Assembly: GCA_019614645.1 (NCBI GenBank) | Contig: JABWDB010000011.1 | Location: 1,723,501-1,787,500 of the forward strand | Origin: Stratiolaelaps scimitus | Lineage: Eukaryota > Arthropoda > Arachnida > Mesostigmata > Laelapidae | Direction of reading: 5' to 3' | DNA length: 64,000 nt | Shown: positions 24,599 through 37,134 of the stretch, piece by piece | Layout: each line of letters starts with the position of its first letter | How positions within the stretch are numbered: position 1 is the stretch's first letter | Made by a program: the position numbers and the translations under genes | The notes under the pieces: generated by a model | What the model was told of the DNA's origin: nothing | The model's database searches: none | The model's input: the letters and a program-made list of their open reading frames with translations, nothing else

Positions 24599-24809
24599 TC
24601 ATTATGGAAGCCATTATTTAACATCGAGATCCCTTGGGTTCGCTGGGCGGCTAGAGGGGACCTTGACGGAAGACGAGGTCCGAGCGTTTGACCACCTGCG
24701 CGGTGAAGTCCTTGATCTGTTTGAACGATGGACGGTCTCTAACCGGGGCCGTTGCCATGTCTACTTTGGCTCTCCGCGTGTAGATATGTCTCGTGAAGAT
24801 GAACATCAA
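24599..24809 (+). CDS. Candidate internal exon, unknown product
   Basis: I do not recognise the product. A strong acceptor precedes it: a T-rich tract followed by CCCAG ending at 24598. The open frame then becomes coding-like, with mixed charged and hydrophobic residues such as TEDEVRAFDHLRGEVLDLF and a Cys-His-Val-Tyr segment further on. Third codon positions are G/C-rich although both flanks are AT-rich, which is what an exon in an AT-rich intron looks like. A donor-like GTGTATGT starts at 24810. Without it the frame continues to TGA at 24855-24857. The local shift in composition makes this one of the better exon candidates in the window, but no homology is known to me. Confidence 0.27.
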
Positions 24810-25965
24810 GTGTATGTCACTGTTGTAGCAGTAGATGTATCAAAATATCATAAATGAGCCGGGGTATACCATCTGCTGGAGCTGCAGGCTGTCCCCCACT
24901 CAATGTGGTTACAACTTGGCGACCAGAGCAAATAGCTGAGAATGAATTGTACGCTTGAACTGAAAAGCGTCACAACAGCACACCGAGCCGGTGTTACCGC
25001 CACAGCCGTTCAAGCCGTGAGCATACGAGTTGATCACCTAGGTTTGTCTGCATAAATCTGTGAATTTTTATGTGGGCCGTGCCCCGGCCGGCGTACGAGA
25101 TCACTTGCTAGGCTGACTATAGCGCGGGTGATCCTCTAGTGCAAATCAGCAAAAAGCTTGGTCCTCCGAAACGAAACCTCCTGGTGAGTTTCGCCTGCGG
25201 AATATAAAGTATGCCCTGGCCCCCTATTCGAGTCTCCTCTGATAAGTCTCACGGATCCCTCGGGCATGCGGCAGGATGATTCGGCAACGCGTCCGACCGC
25301 GTCCAGATCCTTCTGCATCAGGCACCTTATCTCCACTGGGTCGGAGCGGAGGTGTGGGACAGCCATTGCTCGGCTCTAGTTGGCAAGGCCCCTGCCCGTT
25401 GTCCGGTGCGCGATATGTAAAAAGAATCGATCAGAAAGAGGCGCCTGCCTGTCTAAGGCCATATTGTGTAAATCCGAACAAATCTATATGCGCATACATC
25501 TCTACATTATTACCGGAGTATGTGCCACTTCCGTCGCAAGCTGTTAACGAGACCGTAAGCAAAAGTATCCTCAGGTGACACGCAAGGTCCAGAAAGAATG
25601 GAACAAGTTGCAAGCGAGGTATCTCTTATATTAATCGACAATAAAGATGTGTATGGCTACCGTATCGATTAAGAATCTCTCATCGCATATGTGATATACG
25701 TTTCACCCATGAGGTGAAAAATCAACTGAGAACGACGCCAAACCCCACAACGCCGCATCGCCCTCTAGAGTTATCGGGTATCATGACATTTTCGAAGGAT
25801 TGAATGATATGTCGTCGTGCGCAGCGTACAACCTTTAAAAATTGTTTCGTTCGATACCTCTGACCTTCGAAGGCATGACTATATCGAACGTTTAGGTCAA
25901 CCTGCTACATTCGCTACGAGAACACCGGGAACGTCTCGGCACAGCCCGATCAGTATGTGGGGGCT

Positions 25966-25985
25966 CACACACACACACACACACA
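25966..25985. repeat. (CA)10 microsatellite
   Basis: Ten pure CA units. Confidence 0.95.
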
Positions 25986-26549
25986 GACTGCAACCCCTAT
26001 TTTGACCTGCACCACTTACAGCCGAAAAGTTGACCACAACCAAAACATGTGAAGCACTGCCGTGCCTGAACGTTATATCTCCCTCGCTTTACCTGTCTGA
26101 GCAGCATCTCAAAAGAGCGCTGGTCATCTGGTCGCATCTACTCACTCTCGATTGCATTACTAGAGATTTCTGTCTGGCGGTTAATAATATATAGGCTCGC
26201 TGGTCCACACAAGATACCTGATTCATGACATGATAGATATTGGCCTAGACTATCGGCCTCGGCGGACCATCCGCCAAGGACCACTGCTGCCAGTGGCAAC
26301 CCCGCCTTCTGCCCGGATCTGCGCTACGACTGCCAGATCGCTTCTGTCCGACGCGATCACACAACATTGAGCAGTGCACACAGTAAAGTACCCGACGCAC
26401 TTCACTGAGCTCTCTCTCTCTCCCTCCCCTCGCTTGCTTCCCCGTGGCCATTATACAGTATAGGCACAATAGGCTGTGGTGCACAGTGCAAAGTAGACCC
26501 CGTCAATATAGATAGAGACAGAACGAGAGGGCTCAAAGAGAAAGCGATG

Positions 26550-26569
26550 GAGAGAGAGAGAGAGAGAGG
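26550..26569. repeat. (GA)n microsatellite
   Basis: Nearly pure GA run. A second GA run meeting CT repeats at 26851-26879 forms a small palindrome. Confidence 0.9.
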
Positions 26570-27699
26570 AGATTTGATGCGTGCGCGCTCTGGGTCGGCC
26601 ATCCACAGTCCCCGGCCCTTAGCTGCCGACCATGGATCCATGGCCCGCGAATCCGTCCGGCTCGTGGCTCCGAGCCGGAGGTCTGGGGTCTGCCTGCTTC
26701 CCCGTAACGTACAGCGTCTAGCTGCTGCGACACTGGAGCGTACAACGAGATGCGTCCGCGCTGATGCGGAACGCATTGATCACAATATGATATGTGTGTG
26801 CTGCTCATACGAAGTGGGTGGAAGTGCGGGCCAAACGGGAAGGTAAGGAAGAGAGAGAGAGATCTCTCTCGATCTCTCCCTCAGCTTTCAGTGGACTCGC
26901 TGCGATCTGTGTGAGTCATGTGTGAGCCACAGAGGCGGAGAAGGCAGCAGAAACATATAGGCACAATAGCGCGATTGACGAGTGAGGTCGCGCAGGCGTC
27001 GGACGCGCTGCCGCGACATCGTCGCCAGCAGCACAGGCTGATCTGAATCCGATCTGAGCACGATGGAGAGCGTCTGAGACTGACGGTTCACTGTGCGAGA
27101 GCGAACGGTATCGCGTGGAAGGCAGGACACGCCCGATCTTCATAGTTTGGCTTGCCCTCGGCGACAAGCAACAGGGTATGATGCTCGATTAGTAATAACG
27201 TCGCTACGGAAGACTTCACATTCGGCTAGCGTGCACACATGTGTACGCAGGCTACTTGCGTAATGGCTGATACATCAATAATCTGTGTATATCTCACAGC
27301 GGACCCTGCCCATTCAAACGGATTTCCATAGACGTCCGAATGGGTGCTCAAGGCGTCACGATGGGTATTATAAGTAATAGATATTCGTGTCCTATCCTCG
27401 CACGGGGCCTGCAGGTTGTCGCTCGAGGAGCGTTCTCCTCGTTGGCCCTCTCGTCAGTCAAGTTGCGACAGGTCACACCAGCTGTTATCTGTGAACCGCG
27501 TCACCGAATCGGTGATACACTCTCAAAGATTACCTTTTTTGTATGCATAAACATACAATATGTTACACGTAACGATCAGTGGGCGTGCAGCCATATCGAT
27601 GCTAGTTAAGGACAAAATCGTCTATGAGTGGGAGGAATCAGTAAATGCACGCAACGGGCTGGATGATGGACAATGGTTTCAGCCACCGATCGAAATCTT

Positions 27700-27716
27700 G
27701 TTCTGCTGAGCAGAAC
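27700..27716. repeat. 17-bp palindrome
   Basis: GTTCTGCT and its inverse AGCAGAAC around a single G. CGAAATC-like words flank it on both sides in direct orientation. Confidence 0.85.
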
Positions 27717-28888
27717 GAAATCGGTCGGTCCGAATATAGGTTAGTTTATGAAACGCTCAAGCGTGATCCGGTTGGCTGAAGAAACCAACAGAACTATCAT
27801 TCATCAATTCCATAGAGATTGAGAGCCAGGGAGAGGGTTCAGGCCAGCGTTATCTTACGTTGTATCGGCCTCTGTTTGATCAGGGTGAATATAATAGTTG
27901 TGTGGACTGCTCAATGTCTCGTGCGAAATGGATTCTGCCAGGTCCCAAATGTGCCGATACGCCTAGTCTGATTACAAATGCATATCGAACTTCGAGCTCT
28001 CCCTCTCTCTCTCCTAAAATCAAAATAATTCAACAAAGAAGCGTTTCAGTGAGTATATGTCTAATCATTACACTATAGACAAGGAATAGTATATAAATGG
28101 GCATCGCTGGAATTGCATTTGTCGCCCCCCTTCACTGTTGTTCTGTCAAAACTATGGTCTTACATAGGTCATGTACATTGGACACAAAAACATGCGCCAA
28201 CCAGTTAAAGCTTCACTATTGATCTCTTCCTATATATACACATATATTGTCCCAGATAAATCCCATTTGCTGCGCACGACCGTGTGTGTCACTGCTAGTG
28301 TTCGTTCAGCACTTTAATCATACCCCCCCCTCCCCATTCATCTGGTATCACTAGACATTAAACCAACAATGAGTTCTGGCCGCTCGTCCAGCGTCGCCCG
28401 GCTCTTCTCGCCATCGCTCGTTCAATAGGGACTAGCCGACGTTGGCTGGCTGGTCGGTTGCCTCCGCCGCCGAATGCGTGAATCCATTGGCGGGCCATTT
28501 ACACGCGCGTCCGAGCGGAACCGAGCTGCCGAACGAACAGGGAATCACCGCCGCTGGCGTCGCCGCGGCCGGCGCCTCCACCAGACGCCAGACTGAGTAT
28601 AGTGATGGTTGCTACCACGCTCGACGAGCCTGTATAGTATGCGCGACCCCCCTCTTTGGGCGACCTTCTATACACACTCCGGCCGGATGGGATACGATGG
28701 CAGAGGCTAGGGTCGGCTTGGGTCCAGTCGTTTGTCGATGACTCTCTGGGGCTTCTGTAGTGTATGCAGCAGGCGGGAAGCGGCGGCAGAGCCAGCAGCA
28801 GGAGCCACGTTCGCAGGAGGCGATGGCCGTAAGCAATATGTGGGTGGCCACCAGCAGCCAGCGAAGCGGCCGTCGACTTGGGATGCAC

Positions 28889-28921
28889 ATTATATATATA
28901 TATATATATATAGATATATAT
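28889..28921. repeat. (TA)n microsatellite
   Basis: TA repeat with a single AG interruption. Confidence 0.95.
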
Positions 28922-29502
28922 GGTTGGCTCGGATATGGACGCGTGTGCTGGGCAACTGCCTGATGTCCGACGTGATGGCCGTACCGTGGTGGACCATTGT
29001 TGTTTCGATGTCCATAGGGGCCTAGTTGGCTAGGCTATGAGTGGAGCTCCCGGACAGCAGGGCGGGATGTCCTGCCACTCCCGGTCAAGGGCCGGCTTCA
29101 GGATGCAAGAAATGGCGTAGGCGAGGTCTCCCCTCAAACTCTCGGGGATATAATTGTTGGCGATTTTCCAAAGTCTGCCACCGCATAGAGCTCGATTGAG
29201 CGCCGGCGAGCAACAGCACAGCCAGCGGCACATAACACATCGAAATGACATCAAACTGAGCTTGCCTCGTCCATTGTCCTCAATGGTCGATTCTATTCAA
29301 TATGGGCGAATGAAAGCCATATAGTTGCATAGCAAAAAGGGAGGGGAAGCGAGAGAGAGAGTGAGAGAGATCATTGAAGCTGTTGCTTTTCGATACTCGA
29401 CAGAGTGTGTAAAACGTCAGGGGGTCAGGGGTGGCGATGGGGGCGAGCAAGCAAGCGAAGCAATTGTGTAGCGCTGATAAAAATAGCCCGAGAGGAATCG
29501 GC

Positions 29503-29521
29503 GCACACACACACACACACA
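29503..29521. repeat. (CA)n microsatellite
   Basis: CA repeat that continues imperfectly to about 29534. Confidence 0.9.
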
Positions 29522-32500
29522 AACACACGCACAGGGGGTGTGGGAACACACGAAATTCTCAATGTTATATGCAGTGAATTAGACCTCGTGTACATTCTCA
29601 AAACGTTCTCATCGTTCGGAACGGCCCCCCGCTCTATTTGTTTAGGACCAAAGTTTGTCCGTCTGTTTTTACACCAAGCTCGGTAGGCATATCTGCGGGT
29701 ATGGGGCACAGGGTGCCGCAGTAAATCTGCCTTTAGAACATACGAAAATACACTCGACATTGAAGATGTTTATAAACGACGGGACAAACACACAATTGTG
29801 AGGGACATCAACACGCGAGGGACTCCAAGCACACAATTGTGCTTTATGATCCTCAGAGTCGCTCGCTGGCCTCGAAATCAAATGAGGCGAGTAGGTGGAG
29901 CCTGCCCCCGTCGGACAGTCAACTTGAACAATGCTCCTAAGATTCTCTCTCTCTCTTTATGAAGACTCGGAACACGGGGAAAATCCCTCCCGTCGAGAAC
30001 ATAAGTGAGTGCTAGAGGTGGAAGAGAAACGCACGTCTCATTAAGTGTCTCCGAGGACATTCAAAAGCGACCGAACTGATGCAGATCATTTCTTCTCTGT
30101 AATCTGTGCTAAATGGTGGCGTTCTTAGCTGCTATGTTGCTTCATGACAAATAAATAAATAACTTCAGCTAACAAATAAATGCTCGGCCGTTATTTCGAC
30201 TCAAGGTATCACTGTGTAAAACCATGCGTAAATAATTAAAAAAAAAATAAAAAAGTAAACAGATCGAAATAGAAAAAACCAAATTCGCACCTGCTGGGTT
30301 TAACCTGAAGGGGGAATATGCCTATTCTCTGTAGAGATAGTATATATAGGAAGACCTAATAATCAAGCCTCAATAATCAAGCCATCAAGTTCGGTAAAAT
30401 TCTCTCTCGGCCAGTTTTCTTTGCATAGTACCAACATCTTTATGCGACGTTCTGTCGAATTGCCGGTTTCTGTTCGAGACGCATCTAGGGGCACTTCTCC
30501 TATGCAGAGCTACCACTCTGATGTTCTCATGCTTTGTCCTCTTGCCGACTAGCTTTGCTGGGCGGAGGCCGTCGGTCGCCGGTGGCCGGAGGTGCATGGG
30601 AAATTTCAGAGTTCGTCTCTCAAAGGGGCAATTAGCAGCTTGCTAAGAGAACAAAAAATAAGTATCGTATGTTCGCGCCCTCGGAGGCTCTTCCCTTAAC
30701 CATTGGCTGGGGCCTGGTCTGTTGGTCTGCGCGATCTCTGACTTTTCCTCTCTGGCGCATCTCGGTTCGCTACCTCATCTCTCCTTTCGAAGGAGTAAAC
30801 TTTTAAACGACCTTCACACGAGCCAGGGACCACCGAGTGGAGTCTCCTGCTTTTCCGCTACGAAGTTCTGGTCGGTGCGGTGGGCGCCAGCTCCCCTCGT
30901 CTGCCACGAATCCCATAACGGTTTGCTGTTGCCCTATTTTTCTCAGTGGGTCGCTGTTTCAGTTCGTATACATGCCATGCGTAATGCTGGCTCCGAACGC
31001 TAGGAGCCGCCAGAACCCAAAGAACGCTTCGTGGAGGAGCACGGCATGGAGATCCAAGTGCTTGGCCCGTCTTGGCCGCTCAGTCCTGGCCACGACGAGG
31101 CCACGAGCTGCACAGAGCCCCTTCTGGGGCCCGGGACTCTCGGACCAAGACCCCCAGTCGTCGAGAACGGCCGCCGAGACTTGGACGAGACTCGTCAGCC
31201 AGCCAGGCATTTCCCAAGGGTTTTCACGCACATGGTCTTCTTCGTGACCTCCTCGTATCTCTACCACCTCGTTCCCCTTCTGACTGCTCGCGTCTGTCGG
31301 TCGTGGACGTTCGTCCGAGGCATGCCCCAGTCGTAATGACCTCGATGCTTTCTTCAGCAACTCCTACCAACCTCTCTTTGCCTCATCGCCGAATTTGCGT
31401 GCCCTGTCTCAGCCCCGCTCTCCGGCCCACCCTCTGTTCGTGGTCGCGAGGGAAGGGGCAGTTTCATCATTCTTTTTCTAGGCCATTACGATTATTTCGT
31501 GCTTCTATTACTATCGCGACCACTCCTATTTACGAAATTGTGCACCAAGGCCACGAGACTGGGTCCAGGACAGGTTTCTCGCCCGGCATCCTGTGTCCCG
31601 CTCACCGCGAGCGGCCCTGCTTCAACATGCATCTGCGTGTACGTGAAACGTCCGCCACTGTGTCTACATGTAATCTAAGTACCTATGTGTTTACGGCATA
31701 GCAATATGGGTATGTACCCGACCAACCGGGCAGGCTTGGGAGGACGCTTTACCATTTCTACTTTCCCGCTGAATGTACGTTTGCGTTCTGGCTTAGGTTC
31801 TCATCGTAGTTCGCGCGATCATGCTCTCTCAAGCATTCTCCAACTGGCCTCGAGTGCGCTCACTAATAGTGCCTCCGCTACACGACGACATCATTCTCAA
31901 GATGGTATCACCCAATGATGGTATATTGTGTAACGTCTTTTTAAATATTTCGTTCTCCTTGAGGCTGCCAAAGCAAGGTCGCCAGGCTCGCGCCTAATGT
32001 TGAAGCCGGATCGTTCGGTTGGCTTCGCTCAGGGGCGGCCGGTTCACGTTTGCCCGGCTTCTCCGCCCGCCCCGCCGAGTCCCGGTGGTTTCGGTGGAGG
32101 CAGTGGCTATTTTAAATTAGCATTTTTCCTCCATAAAGCCGAAATGGCTGGGCTTGTGGCAGACGTTGACGGTGTGCGGAAGCCATACCCCGCGGCCTGG
32201 AGCTGCTCCCTGTCGATTCCCCCCCAGAAGGCGCATACGACATAGGCAGCGGGCGATGGATAGGTAGATCTGAAGAATCCAGCAGGAGGCAGGCTCCAAG
32301 ATTGGAAGGACCCCACACTGCTGAGGAAACGCTAGAGAGAAATTGTGTATGAGAGAAAAAGGGAGAGAGAGAGAAAGAGGCTAACGGAGAAAACCCAGTC
32401 GATTTCTGTGCCCTGCCATTAAATCTATCGCAGCAGTTATTTACTGTATAGAGCAAACGAACGACTCGTAGCGATAGCACAGCTGCATGGTAAACTGCGG

Positions 32501-34566
32501 CGTCGCAATGACGAAATTCGAGTGGTCCAACGTTCTTCCTGCGTTGGAGCACACATTCAGATCTGCCTGCCAGCTGCCTGCCGATGGGGGGCCGATGGCA
32601 ATATTAGTATAGAATTAGTTAGCCTAGATGTTAGTGCAAACTTGACGTCCATTCGATTCGACCTTCGGACAAGGGGAGGAGAGTTCCGCGGAGTCTCCGA
32701 GCAGTCGGCCACGATCCGAGACGAGGCCGCAGTGCGATGGTGGACGAAAGCAGCAACGGTAGAAGCCGAGTTCGTGGTGCACTATAAGCGTAGCAACGTT
32801 GTGGAGTAGGTGGAGTCAACGCAACGATCCCGGCCACCGCATCCGTGATGGTCCCCGCGGAGAGATTAATCGGCCGGCATCTGCCTCGCCGAACCCGACG
32901 CTAAACGCCGCACTGAGAGCGTGAGAGACGCGAGGGGCCTTTGGCCAGGAGCGACTTTGCTCCTGCTTTTCAGAACGAATTCCCGAGTGCCGACTGCCGC
33001 CGCCGCCGCCGCCGTCGCACCTCGGTCGGCGAAAGTCGACCGAGCCTGCCCCGGCTGGGATGGTGTTGGGGCTCCTTCTAGCCCTGGAGGACACATTTCT
33101 CGATAAAATTCCACTCTAGACCGGTTGGACGACCTTTGGGCTTTCCAGCCAACGCGATGCGGCTGGCAGAACCTCGTTGAAGCAGCGGTGCAGCCGGGCA
33201 TGCCGATGTATCTAAAGGGTGGTATTAAACGACGATAGAGGAAGCCTGTAAAAGTGGAACTGCTTAAGGCCGGAAGGAAATTCGGGGGGTGGTCAAGTGG
33301 GCACGGTAGAACGGCCACCACCGGCCTTTCTCTCTCTGGTAGGGCTTGGATGAGAGAGGCGCAATGCTTCGCAATAGAGAAAGATATGTATCATGCTGTA
33401 AGTGCTCCTCTTTAAGCCTTTCCACTGGACAAATAGCACAGGAAAAAGACAAGGTGCAACCCAATCTAAGAATACAACTCACCATGAGAATGTTCATGAC
33501 GTATCGGCCGAATATCGTGCACAGTTTAACATATCCAGAGCTACCCAGCGTACAAATATGTACCCGCCATGTGCACATGCTGCCTCTTTCGGCGTCGAAA
33601 GACGGCGTCGTTGTCAGGTAGTGACTCTGTGAGGATCTGTGTCAGCTGCGGCACGTCAACATCCGCTACGGGCCCGTACAGTCCCGGCAGTCACGCTGCG
33701 TCACCGTTGGGGTCAGCCTCGCAGAGAAGAGACTCACTTGGCCTCCCATCGCGGTCATGACGAAATGCCGCCTGCACCACTGCGTTCGTCTGGGCGTGGA
33801 AAAATCTCGTTTTTGTAGGGAAACTTATCGGTTGCGAAAACTGCCTCGTCACAAGCGGATTGCGCAAGACCCGATGTCGACACGACAGCCATGCTGCTGC
33901 ACCATGGTGGCGTGTCTGTTTGTCCCTCGTTGCTGTGCGGTCTGCGAAATTCACTGGGAAAAAAAGAAAGTTCATTGGGAAAGAGGAGAGGATCATGGAG
34001 AAACGAGGCAGGCTGAGTTGAACGAGCGGACGATACAGATACACGGGTTGCGACAAGATCCAGCTTCGACCTTGATAGCGTACTGGTAGGAAACTAGCGG
34101 CCCGGCCTTGGTTTGCTCTGATACGCTTTCGGTAGTAGGCTCCTCGTTGGGCACTACCCTATGAGAGCGTTACGTTCGTCCCGGTTCACCCCAACTACCG
34201 ATTACTATTCGATGCCGAGCCCACGATTTCAGAGAGCTCTCGCGCAGAATGTCCAACGTTCAACGCATTGAACGTGCCATCCATGGGCGTATGTAAATAG
34301 GACACTGATCAACAAGATACTGCGCATGATCATGTCTCGTGCCTGCTATTTACCACAGTTGGCCGCCTCTCATCTGTCACTGGCCAGTACCCATCTCCAC
34401 GAACTGATCCATTCGCGCCGATCACTCGTCGTGTGAGTCGGCAAAGGGGACGAATTGCTTAGCGAGAGCTAAGCCCGACACTGCATTTCGTGTCTGGGCC
34501 GACTTTTCCCTAGGCTTTTCCGGGTCGCAAGAGTTCTGGACCCCGCCTCGAGAAGCTCCACACGAA

Positions 34567-34590
34567 GGGGGGAGGGAGGGGCAGTGAGGG
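34567..34590 (+). other. G-quadruplex motif
   Basis: G runs of 6, 3, 4 and 3 separated by loops of 1, 1 and 6 bases. Confidence 0.7.
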
Positions 34591-35117
34591 ATGACGAGCT
34601 ATTGACGGAGCCCGACATCAGGACGACTCGAGCGAGCACGAATGGATCGCGCGGCTAAACAGGGAAGCAGGCGGCAGGATCGGCCAGCCAACAGCAAACG
34701 CGATCTCGATCTCTCCGTGTCGCCCGCTCGCGTTCCCCGGAAGGGAATCTGCGCGTGGTCGCTGCAGATTTACTTCTGCCCCTCATTCATTGTCGAATAC
34801 CGACGTCTTCGCCGTATCGCATATTCTGATTCCGTTCTTCACCGCTGGCTTGACGCGAAGTGGCGGCCGTTCGCCTTCCTACCGCCGGTGGGCGCATGCT
34901 TGCCGCGGAGGCCCTTCTTGCCTCGCCAGCGACGGGAGATGTTTCGACCAGAAGAGGCCAGACGGAGCGGGCGAACGCGGCTGGGGATAGCGCTGGCGAG
35001 CCGGGTAGGAAGCAGCGTAGAAAGGACATAAAAAGGAGACATATACTCTCTATGTATAAAAAGCACACAAATGATGTCGAATTCTAAGGCTCGCTGCGCG
35101 ACTGACTCACTGACTCC

Positions 35118-35130
35118 GGGGGGGGGGGGG
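35118..35130. repeat. Poly-G tract (13 G)
   Basis: An uninterrupted run of 13 G. Confidence 0.9.
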
Positions 35131-36543
35131 CGACAGCGGGCGCTAAGGCGGGCGCAATTTCGAATTCGTATTTGATATCGTGCTGATGGTGCTGCCGCTC
35201 GTTGCTGCTGGCCGACGCACGGCCGTCTTCCGTTGATTCGATTCGCAGTTGAATTCGTTCGAACGTTCATCGAACGAGTCGAGGTCGGACGAGTCTAACG
35301 ACAAGCCACGATCGCAGGCCACGTATACTCGGCTGTGTTTTTTTACTATCAACGATTCGCATACTATCACTATATTCACATGTACGCCGACCCCGGCGGA
35401 GGGTATAGTCGACTGTAGACTGCTCCCGGCATGAGAAAGCTATGCACGACTACCTCCCAGTATGGAGGATGTCGGGCCAGCCGTGCCATGGTTACAAGGG
35501 CCGTAATGGTTCGCCACTCGTTGACGACTGACATCCCTAGTGACTCCGTAGCAGCCATTGCGAACGAGCTAGAACATGTTCCAGGGGCGGCTGCCTCGCT
35601 TCCAGGCCCTAATAATACACAGTCGTTGTACAATTGGTGGTCAGCTTCCCGACTCATTTCAAACGACTACCATTGTTGATACAGCCCCTTCACAGATTCG
35701 TGCTCCTCCGCTTCTCATGTCCGCCAGCCGAGATATTTGCATAGGTATACTGTTTTGCGCTCAGTCTCGTTATGCGTATATACCTGTACGTGTGTGATTC
35801 GGCATTTGTGTTCATGCCCCTATATACGATAGCATATATCTATGTTGCGTATCTTAGCGGTCGTGCCGGTAAACCTCACCGTCACCGTACGCATTGCAGT
35901 CGTTCGCCGGCTCTGGCAGCGGCAGTTGGACAGAAAGCAGAAGCGATACTATTCCCTCGCTCCCGTTCGTCCTCCCGTCTCTGGCCGTCGCGCGTGACTC
36001 GAGCTAGATCTGCCTGAATCATGCGTCCGTCATGTCTTGTTCCCGCGTGGCGCCGGCCTATCGTTTCGTTTTCCGAAGAGACGAAACCTTAGAATAGAGG
36101 GAACGGTCTTTGTCAAATGGTAAAATAAAAATAACAGCTGACTCCATCAGTGAGCGAGTGCGAGCCACGGCAAGTTAGGCCGGGCCGGGCCGGCCCTCGG
36201 CAGGAACCAAGATTGGGAGCGAGTCCAGACGAAACGCGAACTATGGAAAAACGACGTCTGAGTCAAGCAGACATCTCGGGCACACAGGCATTGTGAAATC
36301 TTTACTGCATGTCGTCCCTCCCTCCGTCCGTCCCCTTTGTCAGACTTCGGGCTTCTGGAGTAGCAGAACAGTGGTATATAAATCTCTACGTTACCAACCT
36401 CGTTTGCCTTCTATGCCCGCGTCAGCTCGCGGGCAGCCTGCCTGCCTGCCTGCCGCCTCGTTCTCGGCTAGCTGCAGAGTTGGGACTAGCTACACATCGA
36501 GCCGAACAGCACAGGCCTACCGTGTACGCGTCCTCCTCCCCGA

Positions 36544-37089
36544 CTATTCCGACTCATCTATCGCTGCCAACAGAACCATCCGATCACAAGACTCGACGAC
36601 CCTCTCATGCTGCTGCTCGCCTCCCTCGACTCTCTTCGCTTCAATCCAACAGCGGTCCCCGTTCCCGCCGCACGCCCAAAGACGAGTATATAACGTGTAA
36701 CATATGAATTCCTTCGGGGTCATCGAAAGTCCGTCGCCTGCTCGCTCGCTCGCTCGCTTTCTCGCTCCGACGTCGATGGTCGTCGACAACGTCTCGTGCT
36801 CAGCGCTCTTGCGACGGCCACACGCTGTATACTTATGTATACAGCGAATCGGGGTATACGAGGCGTTCGCCAGCGCCTCCACCTTCAGCTCGAGGAAAGA
36901 ACGCACGATGTATGGGCCTGGCGGCTCTCGACGAATGAGCGTTTGATCGGCTCCTATGTTGGGCACGCCTGAAGCTGGATCGCTGCAGGCAGCAGCAGAG
37001 GACGGCGATGGGGGCTTTGTGGAAGGGGAAGAGGTGCGCCGAGGGTTAGAGGTTTGCACGTTCGACAAACCATTCGAATATTCGACCAC
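36544..37089 (-). CDS. Candidate coding frame, 181 codons, unknown product
   Basis: I do not recognise the product. The minus-strand frame is open from before GTG at 37089 to TGA at 36544. Its first 45 residues are Ser/Thr/Pro-rich and look disordered. They are followed by a more globular-looking stretch (GPYIVRSFLELKVEALANAS) and a Lys/Arg-rich segment. The composition is mixed rather than repetitive, unlike most long frames here. It lies just downstream, on the same strand, of the candidate exon at 37135-37647, so the two could belong to one transcript. A 10-bp hairpin (36823-36846) lies within it. A frame of this length is still expected about once in the window by chance. Confidence 0.2.
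   Translation of the reverse strand: MVEYSNGLSNVQTSNPRRTSSPSTKPPSPSSAAACSDPASGVPNIGADQTLIRREPPGPYIVRSFLELKVEALANASYTPIRCIHKYTACGRRKSAEHETLSTTIDVGARKRASERAGDGLSMTPKEFICYTLYTRLWACGGNGDRCWIEAKRVEGGEQQHERVVESCDRMVLLAAIDESE
36823..36846. repeat. Hairpin, 10-bp perfect arms
   Basis: CGCTGTATAC and its inverse around the loop TTAT, lying inside the open frame at 36544-37089. Confidence 0.9.
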
Positions 37090-37134
37090 GCGTCGTTCGC
37101 CGCCGCCGCCTCACAAGACGACGACGGGAACGTC

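Larger units (their letters stand above)
24810..36543. other. Long non-coding stretch
   Basis: No gene is recognised in nearly 12 kb. Microsatellites occur at 25966-25985, 26550-26569, 28889-28921 and 29503-29521, with poly-G at 35118-35130. A short palindrome lies at 27700-27716 and a G-quadruplex motif at 34567-34590. Open frames at 30.8-31.7 kb (up to 209 codons) and 34.6-35.0 kb are GC-rich, overlap on both strands and contain no known domain. Confidence 0.45.

Noticed and set aside
31072..31701. 209-codon plus-strand frame
   Set aside because: Ser/Arg/Pro-rich with no domain, overlaps a 133-codon minus frame, and its length is consistent with chance in this composition.
34859..35027. 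GC-rich frame with possible acceptor and donor
   Set aside because: Two plus frames and a minus frame are all open with similar composition, so none can be preferred.
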